From Arenicola marina (taxonomy: Eukaryota; Annelida; Polychaeta; Arenicolidae): DNA of 64,000 nucleotides. Under the pieces are notes generated by a model. That model saw only the letters and a list, made by a program, of their open reading frames with translations, ran no database searches and was not told the origin of the DNA. Position 1 is the stretch's first letter. Every line of letters starts with the position of its first letter. The position numbers and the translations under genes are program-made. The DNA lies in the NCBI GenBank assembly GCA_964019135.1, contig OZ025252.1, positions 46,970,959-47,034,958 of the forward strand, in the 5' to 3' direction. Of this stretch, positions 22,901 to 34,900 are shown piece by piece.

Positions 22901-25900
22901 AGAGGCATGGATTGGGAGTGGGGGGAGGGCTTGTCTCGGTGTGACCCGGGCAGATGCTGTCTCGTCAAAGGCTTCCAACCTTACTAGGGTCAAGGGCCTC
23001 TAAATGTAAAAGAACACTTAATCAATGTGAAAGAAGGCTTTCTAACGTCGAAAACGTCTAACATTAAAGGCGTCCTAACGTCATAAGCGCTTTAACCACA
23101 AAGACGTCGTATCGCCAGAAACGTCATAAAGTCATATACGTCTTAACCTCAAAGACGTGTTAACGTCAAATACTTGTTAACGTCTTATTAAAGTCGAGGA
23201 CGTCTTTGCGTCAATGACGTATTGACGTCCAATACATTTTAACAAGACGTTGGCGGCCATTAATCCAACTGACAGCTTATAATGGATTAATATAGCAAAA
23301 TGATGCCTGTTTGTAAGATATACAAGAGTAATGGAGGTTGCCATACTACAGTCAGGAACTATGCATGGTATGCGTTCATAATGTGCTCTCTTCCCAGGGT
23401 CCATTCGTCTCCAGGACGGAATTACTGGTTTTAGCGGGCGCCTTGAGATCTTTCATGACGGCCAGTGGGGCACAGTATGTAGCGATGGTTTCTACGAAGC
23501 TGAAGCAAGGTACTTATTTGATTCATGTTTAAAGGACATTGAAGTCGCAATCGCATCTTGTTGGCGTTTGCCTCACTCTCATCGTGTTAGCGTCTGCCCA
23601 ATCAACCCGATTATTTCTGATACAAAATCCTGATTCCTATGTACTTTTTGAGATTTGATAATAATCATATATATGTGTGGTTACCGTATATCAAATTAAA
23701 GTAAATTGATATAATAATATGATATAAAAGTGAGCAGTATGAACACATGTCCGTTATTTAATTGCCGCATGTTTGATCAAGAGCGTTACGATGTTAAGTA
23801 AAATATGTAAAACGCAAACTACATTTAGTCATAACCAGGTAAAAATTAATATGGTTACTTTGGTTCAGCACGGTTTGCCGACAGCTAGGCTTGCCAGAGG
23901 GCGGTGTGGCGTACCACTCCGCCTTCTTCGGCCCGGGTTCAGGTCCCATCTGGGCTGACAACGTCAACTGTCCCACTGGGGCAACCAACCTCACTGAGTG
24001 CTCGTTCCGTGGTTGGGGCGTCCACAACTGTAATCATGATGAGGATGTGGGCGTCAGGTGTCTTGATAGTGCAACTGTCGCCACCGGGCCGGTGACCGCC
24101 ACAAGCACCACAACGACGGACATCAATCCGATGGGCACTACAACGATGGACACCACAATAATGGACACCACAACGGCTTTTCCAGGTCAGTTACTTACAG
24201 TGAGATTAATATGTTACAAAGCAGGAAGAATGCTGGTTTAAGGTATTGATGCGTTACTCTTGAAGTGGACAGCATTCATAGATACCATCGCTAAATCCAT
24301 GAAATACATGAAAATAAGCTGAAATCACCCTGATATGTCACTGAGTATTTTATTCATTTCGCTCCGAATGACCAGGTGGTGTTTCTCCTGAAAGAATTAA
24401 TTAGTAAACATGCTCCTTAAATACATCATCAATAATAATCTCCGTTCTTTTCAGTGTCATATGTTTATTAATTGCTTTCAGATTACACCACAAGTTCTCC
24501 CATTGGTTGGTACCACATAAATTGTTCAAATGTCAGTGACGTTGGTTACTCTGACTTGCAATGATTACAAATCCCAGTTGATAATACGACGATTGATTTT
24601 GTTTAAGTGAATTCACGAATGCAGATAATAAATATTTGTTCCTTTATTGATTTTCTTCAGCCTTACATGAACGCAAAGTGACCGAAAATACATTTAAATT
24701 AATTAATTAATGTGTTTACAATTTGTGTGCATAGGGGAATAATGATCGAGTTTGTTGCATATAATGTCCCACTGTTGTCCGACGCCTACTTATCTACCGA
24801 GGTAAAATTGCGTAGCCTCACAACATATCCTTTCCATCGAATGTGCCAAAATCCAAAGAGATGATACCGCCACTCCAGGATAAATTATCAACCATCTATG
24901 CCTCACAACTATCTGCATTTCCCAGCCCGTGCCGCAAAAGGAATGCTCCATTGTTTTCTATTGGCGCTCCTTCCAACCAGTCCCAATGCGAGCCAATACC
25001 GTATCACTGCTTTTCTGTCCGGTTATGCTAACGAAAGCACCAATGCTTGATTACAGACACACTCATGTGTGGCAGCGGAATATGCGGTCACATCTGTAAC
25101 AGCACCAATGCCGGCTACACGTGTTCGTGTTACGATGGTTACATCCTGGAGATGAACAATGCGACTTGTCGGGGTAACTTTCAGTTCTATCTGCGCTCAT
25201 TACCAACGCTAGAGTGCGTGATGCTGTGCTGTCACGCTACATGCCGTGATGCGGAGTTGTAGAGGAGTCTTAACATCATAAGCTATGGCGCCGCGCAGTT
25301 GGTAACCAAACTGATATGCAGATCAATAGGTCAAGAGTACCAACCCTCGCTCCTTGGATCTGGGGCAAGTCTCCTCCAAGTCATTGTGCTGCTAGATTTC
25401 TTTGCCTATTTTAGTTTTTATTTGCGCAAAAGCGTTTCATTTCATGTTTCTCTGTGGAAGCCTCCCTGTCAATGTCACGTAATGTATGTGGACTCCTGTC
25501 AAGCGAATTTGCAATCACTTAAAATCTCACTTATTGTGTTCCAGGTCCGTGTCCAGCCGGTACTTCCGTTACGGGAGACACGTGCTTCCCTTGTCCACAC
25601 GGACAATACCAACAGTATCGGGAGAAGCCTCAATGTGGCTCTTGTCCCGAAGGCCACAACACGTCAGACACCGGTTCCACGTCACCAACCCAGTGCAGGA
25701 GTAAGTACACTGAAATGTATGTCTTACCGTAAATAGTCTTACAGAAGCCGTGGCGTATTCTGGGTGGGGGACCAGATTATCACATTCACTTCCGGCCCCA
25801 CTATATGAAATAATGTCACCCCCCATCATGACGATGCGTCATCTGCCTGCCCTGCCTCCGATCTTCAGTTTATTTCAACCTACATCAGCCCCCCCCCCTT

Positions 25901-28900
25901 CCCACCCTAACCCGCGGGATCCGCGCCTGAGAAGATGTCTTGGTAAATGGAGCATCTAATGATACAGACAGATTATACAGCGGAAATATTAGCAAACTCA
26001 GGGACGTCATTCATATATGATTAACACCTGAATATGTTTAATCTACACATCGTCAATTATATCTAACCATCGTTGTTTGGCAGCTCTCTGTGACTTGGTC
26101 TTCGGTGAGTGTGAGAACGGAGGGCGGTGTGTGGACGATGGAGGACGGCCCTCGTGTGACTGCGGAGAGACCGGATTCACTGGACAGACGTGCGTCACAG
26201 GTAGGCAGAAGTACTCCATGAACACTTTCCACAGGTTGCTTTACCGTATGCAGTGACGACACATGGCCATTGGTAGCAACAGTTGTTATATCACCGGGGA
26301 CGCGACAGCTTGGGGCACATATGACCTTCGCCTCGACAATACATACACTATGAACAATGTATTTCCACGTCGTGTGTGGAGTCGACACATTCAAGTCATT
26401 CGTACAATGGTAAGGTAATCATGAAGCAAAATCCAGTAATTTTGACCTCCTCAAAACCTCGTAACCTATCACCATTTACATCCAAATTGGCATATCTAGG
26501 GCGGCCTGCCTTAAACTTTAAATGGATCACATAGTTATTTTTGCAGTTTTTATTAGCAACATATAATACTGACAGATGTCCCATTTATTGCCAAGAGGAA
26601 AGTGTACACTGATGAACTTTGTTCTTCAGATATCGACGAGTGTTTACCCAAGCCATGTCGACATGGCGGACAGTGCACCAACACCCCGGGCGGGTATGAG
26701 TGCCAATGTCAAAAGGAAGCAGGCACCACATATGCGGGTGCTACCTGCTCTAACGGTAAGTGTTACAGTGTTAGAAAGCATAAAATGTAGGGGTATAGTC
26801 TTGGGTTTTTTTTGTACTTTTTTGTACTTTCAACACCATAAGTATGCAACAAATTCACCCTTTGTGAGATAAATAGACCACTAATAACGCCGGTTTCGGC
26901 CCTTCGCCTCGAATACATATAATATAAAAAGTTTGTTTCCATGCCGTTAAGGTGTTGAATAAAAGCGTCTACACATTCAATGCTCATTCCTACAATGGTA
27001 CGTTAAGCATGAAGCGAAATCCAGTAATATGACATCATCGTAATCACGAAACCTTTACATCCAAACTGGCATTTCCAGGCCGGCCTACTCCGGAATCTCT
27101 ATGCCTGTTATGACAACTGGTTCCTGCCGTGACCCACAAACAGAATATCGTTTGTTATGCGCGTGCGTTGTGGAACTGCTTTCTCGTGTCCCTAATATAG
27201 ATATTATGATTGAAACTTAAACCGACGTTAAAGCGACATCGGTTCCCGCATCCTGCAACACAGCCAGAAAAAGACTTGGCGAAAAGGTTGCGGGGAGATC
27301 GCATTTGGGGAGCTGGAGTCAGTTCTTCGACAATCTCGCAAAAATCTTGGTTGATGGGGGGTGGGAGAATCCCAAAAATGGGTCTCCACGCCGAGGATAG
27401 CGTACATTTAACATTGAAAATGAGTATCCGCGCTCATCCCCATTACAGCGCAGAAGCCAGGTGGAGGACCTGTATTCTTGCATATCATTATTAGGAACCT
27501 TGTGGGTGAGGATTGCGCAGGAAACATGCCGGAACGTGAATCATGTAATACAGACCTAAAGTTATGTACTACTATGTGTTTATTTCTCTCGAACCACCAC
27601 CACTACGAGCACCCCTGTCACAGCGACTTGAATATGAAGTAACATTACTACCAATATAACATAACAAGCGAAAGCTCGCGTAAATTCATGACTGACAAAC
27701 GTTTCCAAACCATATGGAAATACTAAGTAATAAAAATACCATTTAGTACCAATATCAAATAATAGAAATGTGGCTTAGTGGAAATATTACTTATCATCTA
27801 ACTACTATAGACGTAACATACTATTTGAGGAAAATGCCACTTAGACAAGGTACATATAAATCGATATCCCATTCAATGGAAATATCCCTCATATATAGAC
27901 ATCTGTCGCCTCTGTGTTTCTCTTCATAAATATATATATGTGTGTTTCTCAATATTGTAGTGGTGAACAGGGAGCCGGAAGCATTAGATGTAACGCCCCT
28001 CTTCGGGCCGGTGGCGGGCGGAACGAATATTACCGTACTTGGTAATAACTTCGATGCTGGGTTTCAGCCAATACGCTTGCGCCTGCAAGGCGACAAGTAC
28101 GCGTGCCCAGTCTGGCAAAGGTGAGTTCCAGCACAAAGGTGTGCGGGCAAATATACATGTGTGTTATCATCTAAACGTATCTTGTTTGATGGGAAGCTTC
28201 AGGAAGGTTAATTGTTTTAACTTTTGTTAATTCTAAAGTGGTTACGCAAGAAGTGTAATTAAGCATCCGGACTGTCTGCAGTAGAATATATTTAATGTAA
28301 TAGAAACGTTGATCTGACACCAATATTGAGTTTTACATGCAGAATGGCATCCCCGCCTATTGGCATCTCACATAATTAATGACGCGCACAATTTTCCGCC
28401 AGCGCTAATATAAAACAGACCTGCAATACATTGATACATATCTCTCCGTGATGTATGACGTTGTTTTTGTGTCACACGAAGCAATGGGACGTATCTCGTG
28501 GCGACAACACCGCGCGGAGAGGACTTGGACGTTGGCGTGCCGCTATCCATTGAGGTTGTCTTCGAGGGGGGTCTGACAATCTCCACCCGGAAGTCATTCG
28601 AGTACCGCGCCAACCCGGAGATCACGTCGTTGTACCCAAACAACACCCTCCTCGAGTGAGTGGACCTGTCTTTATCCCTTTTCTTGCATTCGATGCCCGC
28701 TAGACATCAATTATTTTATTATTAAGAGAGTAGGTTTTAAGCTATGTATTAACATAGTTTTGAATCTATATATTATACTTACATTTTAATCCGTGTAATT
28801 TACGTAATTTCTAATCTATATAAGAAAGTTAATTTTGCTTCTATTTAATACTTAATACGCGTTATCCAGTATTGCATGTTTTTCCCAGAGCTCATAGATG

Positions 28901-31900
28901 TCCCATGTACCGATAATGTTGGTCCTTTATTTCATCCTCACCACTCATGCAATTATACATGCTTTATATATCTACTGTCCATGTGTATAAAATATCAAAA
29001 CAGGCGCACCTAGTAGACAACAACTCCTTAATTATCAGCGTTATTGAGGCACATGAAGTGCCATGCTGCTAGATGCCACCTTACGACTGATGGTGTAGTT
29101 AGATGCAACAAAATATAACTGACATCGATAATATGTGATTGCCAAAATTACATTCTAACGATAATAGCTTTAACACAATTATATCCATTTAACTGCTTGA
29201 CACAGGGGCGGTTCCACCTTAACGGTCGATGGCCAGGGACTGATGTCTGTGGACACTCCTTATCTAGAAATTACGATGGAAATAAACACAACAATTCATG
29301 AAACCTTCAACGTTATTATTGAAACAATCAGGAAATACTTTAGGGAGGTAAGATCGAGTGGTCATCGATCGAGATCATTCACCCACATTCCTACCGTCAT
29401 CACCATTATTTTGGTTACGGGTGTGATCGTGAATCACTGAGTTATAGTTTTAATTATAATTGCTATGACTGGTCTTGAATAGATATGAATGCGATTACTG
29501 CAAATCGTTTTAGAAACATTATTATCAAATAATCGTATTGTTATTATTTCCATATAATGTATGCGAATCATTTCTATTATTAGCTTATGGCTATTATAAA
29601 TAGTTATTATATTTAACCTTCTCCGCAGAGATGTTTTGTCCTAACCAACGAGAGGGCAGAGTGTCTCACTCCGGCGGTCGTGATACCGGACAGCTTTAAC
29701 GCATCAGACGAACATTCAACGCTGGCTTTGTATGCTGGGTTCATACTCGACGGGTATGAGAAATACCGGAATCTGCAAAACACCTCCCTGGAGTCGAGCC
29801 GAACGTTGGGATATGTCCCGGTACACAACATGACGCCGCGGACGAAAGTTTTTGTCTACAAAGGCCAGCCCCTAATTCTACGGGTAAGTTTCCGATGTAT
29901 TGATTTGAGTATAGGACGCTTTAACCAGAATAGGTCATATCGCGACAACGGGAAGGGTCAAGGAAGGGAGGAGTCATGTCACCATAGTAACCCACCTACT
30001 CTTTAAGAAGGAAGATCCGGGATATTTATCCTGGGCAAACAGCAGCATGTGTACAGGTGGGAGTCTAACCGCTTGCACCTGGCCCAGCACATAACACACG
30101 ACAGTAGCCGCACGCGCTATTTACAAAGATAGGGGCGACCCCAAGTCTCCCTTTAGCCATTGGCGAGTAGTCGTTGCATCCTCCAATGCACAGTTTGCAT
30201 TGCGCGTTATATTTGCTCATTATTGATAAAATCTTCATGTACTTATGTAGTCTGCAAATATGTAAGCATGATAAATTTAAATTTATTCTGATTTTGGGAC
30301 GAAGCGAACTTTTATTTGCATCTCTAAGATGTACTAATGGCGTATATGGATGTCAGGTCATATAGATCAGTGCGTCACAGTTCCATGCGGCAGAGATTGC
30401 CATGCATATAACCAGCTTTTATCTCAACCCATATCTCAACTGTGTCTACGTAAATCCCACGCAGGGTGCTCGTATCGACCCAGGCGCGGAATACTCAGTG
30501 CTGATTGGCCAAGGCGACTGTTTAATCACAGAGAAGACTTCTACGTCAATCCACTGTGATGTGCCGAAAGAGCCTCCTCAAAGACTCCCTTTCAGCGTGA
30601 GCAAGTACCACACGATAACGGTAAGAGAATCAGAGTTATTAATAGTGAACTATTTTTCACATGTTCCTTATCAGAAAGAAGAGACACGTCTGTGTATACA
30701 TACCAGTGTAGAAACTATTGGATTTAACAAGAATGTTTTCCACAAAAATATAGACAACTAACCCTTTCTGTAAGTGTTATGTCATAATGTCTCCTGCTGA
30801 ATTGCATAGTGTCATTGCACGTGTTATTAATTTAAGCAGCTACATTTAAATCTCTGTGATATTTTTATGATACAATATTATTGCGAGTTGATCGTCGTGT
30901 TACCTAGTATAATTCTGAAGGCCGCTAAAATCCTGTAAGCACCAGACCCCCCTTCGGCCTTTGCCCCAGACAATCGTTACCATAGTGACTTGGCGTAGAA
31001 TAATGAAATATTACGTCAAACACAAAATAATTGTGGTTGTTTAAATAGGGTATGTAAGTGTGTCACGAGACAAAACGGGAAACCGCGAGATTGTTTACTT
31101 CCGGGTACATGACCTGTGTACGGGTTCACCAGGTCACAGCCTAGCCGTCTAGTTGCCTAGCTATGCGTGCCGTTTCTTGCTCAGGGTATACTGATATATA
31201 CTTATATGGTGTAAAAAAGGCGAGTGGCTCACAAGATATGGGAAGGCTTGTAAGCGTTAAACATTTTACTTCGAACGTTGTATGCGAATTAAACCAAAGC
31301 AGCAAGGAGATGTTAACGCTCAGCAAATATGTGAGGTAAATTGGAACTTAAATTCAACTCGTAATAATAATAATAATAATAATATATTTATTGTCATAAA
31401 GGGGTTGCATAATACATTGTAACGGTAAAAGTACACAGTATAGAATATGACAAAAGTTGAAGCCGACGCCTATACGAGATAATAAAAATCCTTCTCCCCC
31501 CCCCCCCAAAAAAAAAACAAACAAAAAACATAAAAACCAACAAAAAAACATATATACATACTACATGTGACACTTTAATTACCTCGCGTGTCTACAGGTA
31601 CTATACACTTTAGTAAAGATTTTTGTACTTTCCTTTTATTTAGTGTCATAGAAGATCTAAATTCTACTTCACTGAACCACTTATTAAATAAACATATGCT
31701 TTGGTACTTAAACGACTTTTTAAATTTCTCCGTTTTAAACTTAGAGAGATGCAAACATTGGACTGACCTCGTTTGATACTTATGTAATTCAAAATTGTTA
31801 CTATATAAGTCAGCTATAGACTTCGGTACATCATTATTGAAATATATTATACCTACAAATAATTACGCAATATTCCAATATACAAGATACAGGCAAGATG

Positions 31901-34900
31901 TTATGTTTGTAAAATATAGGCTATATAGAGTGGGCGAGTATCTATTGCAACCGTCAATTATACGTGCAGCTCGTTTTTGTAAGACTACAATGGGATTCAA
32001 ACACGAATCGCATGACGCCCCCCATATTTCAATTGCATAACTTAAGTATGGATATCTAAAACTGTAATACAGAGTAGGGAGCGTCTCGCTTGTCAGCACC
32101 TTCCTCGCCTTGGTAATTATTGCCAATCCTCTTGATATTTTCACTTTTATATGATATTTTATGTGATATATGGTGTTTCCATTCTAACCCACTATCCATA
32201 TACACACCCAAGAAGTTGATAGATGTAACCTGCTCGATTGTATGTCCGGATATCTCTACACGCCGTTCGACACTTAGTTTCTTTCGCGGTGACTTAAATA
32301 CCATACATTTAGCTTTGCTGAGATTAAGAGTTAACTTATTCAGTTGTAGCCACTTTTGAATGTTCTCTAATTCTGTGTTTAATGTTATAATCATATCATT
32401 GATATCCCTCCCTGTTAGAAAAAAAAATTGAGTCATCAGTAAATCGAATGCAGAAAAATTTAGTACTGACGTTGGCCAAAACATTAATGTAAGTTAGGAA
32501 AAGTAATGGTCCTAAGATTGAACCCTGTGGAACTCCGCATCTTACCCTTAAGCTGGTTGATTTAGCGATGTCATATTCCACATATTGTTCCCTGGAATTC
32601 AAACAACTTTGGAACCACTTCCCTGCTATACCCCTCACCCCGTATTTCTCCAATTTTGATAACAATATCTCGTGGTTTACCGTGTCGAGCGCGTTCGAAA
32701 AATATAAGAAAATACCTAAGGCGCATTCCCCTTTATCAATGGCTGATGCGATCTTATCTACCAGGAGTATGAGCGGCATCGTGGTCGAGTGTTTTGGTCT
32801 AATGCCAAATTGATTATTATTAAGGACTGAGAAGTTGTTCATAAATTCACATTCTGTTGTGCATCAGTTTTTCAAGTATTTTAGACAAGGTTGGCAAGAC
32901 TGATACAGGTCGGTAATTGGTCAATAAACTCTCGTCCCCACATTTGCGTATGGAAATCACTCTTGCAAGTTTCAATTCCCCCGGAAAGTAACCCTGTTGG
33001 AAAGAGAGATTAAATATGTGTCTAGGAGGTTGCACCAGGCTACACAGGATTCCCTTAATTACTGTCGGCGCACTATAATGCCACCCAGCAGAGTTACTCT
33101 TCAGTGCTCCAGTCATATCGTAGATTTCATTTTCTGTGACAGAGCTTAAAAACATACTCTTTGGGCTATCTTTACTTTTTTAAATCAGTGGCGAATCTTC
33201 GCTCTTCGCAATATTTTCAGATAGAGAGACGCCCACATTTACAAAGAAGTTGTTTATTATGCATTGGTAATAGTATTCCCATCGGAGACTAGACTATCAT
33301 CTATGTTAAACGTTGATTGCGACTTTCGTAACTTGTTTCTGTTGACGACTTCTTTAATAACTGGCCATGTCCTTGCCATATTATCTGGATACACTTTCAA
33401 CAAAGACAGATAGTGAAGCTTCTCTGCTTGCTTTAACGTGCGTAACAACGCACTTTCTATACTTCATACTTTCTATATTGATGATCGTAGTGTTCATCCT
33501 TTAGTGTCTTACATTTATGAAATATACGATTTTAAACTCTTATGAACTTTTTCAGACCTTGGGTAAGCCATGGCTTTCGGTTCTTGTAATTCGAGGTGGA
33601 TTTTATGACTGGAAAGCAGTCATCGTAGTGTTTGATCAATGTACTATGCAGCTTAGCAAATGCTTCCTGCGTGTCTTCTGTTGTTACTACATTACCCCGA
33701 TTTTGGTTTGATAAGATATGTTTAAATTTAGCCAGATTAATTTCACTAAAATTTCGTTTGATCAATAGTTGGTTACGCTCTATGATCTTGTTATGGCTGG
33801 ATATACAAAATATAGGAAAGTGATCAGTAATATCGGTATACATGATGCCATGGAAAGAATTCGTATTACAGCCATCATTTGTGAAAATATTACTAATGAG
33901 AGTTGCAGTCTTGCAGTATCCGGTGGTCGGTATACCAGCCCGATGAAAACAGTCCTCTCGCTTGTTATATTACACTTGTCTAATTCGATAAACACTGCTT
34001 CCATATTAGGAGTAAACACTTCAAGTTCTTTCTTAACAGTAAACTGTACATCTTTCTTAATGAACAAGGACACACCGCCTCCCCTTCTGTCAGTGCGGTA
34101 ATTGCTCACTGAATTGTACCCTTCAATGCCGTGTAATTCGACATTGTCATCATTAAACCAGGTCTCCGCGAGCGCGTATACAGTGAAGTCGTGAGCTAAA
34201 TTGCTGAGGTAACCTTTGAAATGCGATAAGTTTTTTTGAGCACTTCTTATATTCATATGCATCACTGAGAGGGTTGTGCTATTAAGTTCCTGTAATATGC
34301 TCTTTGTTAGAGTAATTCTCCAGATAATAGTTACAATTGGTTATGGAACCTTGATATTCTTGATAGAAATTGACATCAGGGTCAATATCAAATAGGGGTG
34401 AGTTATCAGATTCATGCAGCTCAAAAGGATTAAATAATTGTTGTTCAATCGCCTGAATCGGCATATCTAGATTTTGAGGTGAACTTGGTGCCATTTCATC
34501 AACATCAGATATGTTGTTAAATAGAAGCATTCGACACACGCATTTGGTGCACTGCCACATACAATTTGACTGATCACTGTCAATACGATTTTTGTTACCA
34601 TCGTATGATAAACAACCAAGATGACACGTTAAGTTGCAGATGTTGCACTTAATAACGTTAAGCGGTTCTGTTATTGCAGTAAGAAATTCAAGGCAGTTTA
34701 AATTCACTTGCATCTAAAGAATTCCAGCTTAACCAAATCCCAGTATGTGGAGACGCGACATCCTTGTAGAATAAACTGACACACGTAGACACGCGTAGTG
34801 GAGACAAAAAACAACAACACAGGAACACACACAAACAACAACACGAAACACACAACGCTCCCCCCCCCCCCCATAAACTTGTTAATAAACACGCATACCA

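Noticed and set aside
26084-26755. Recent tandem duplication of EGF exons 16 and 17
   Set aside because: The nearby introns share a repeat, but the two EGF exons are too different in sequence and calcium motif for a recent copy.
30381-30620. Longer version of exon 22 (240 nt) using an acceptor at 30380
   Set aside because: Weak pyrimidine tract, and the homologous minus-strand exon is 156 nt, matching the acceptor at 30464 instead.
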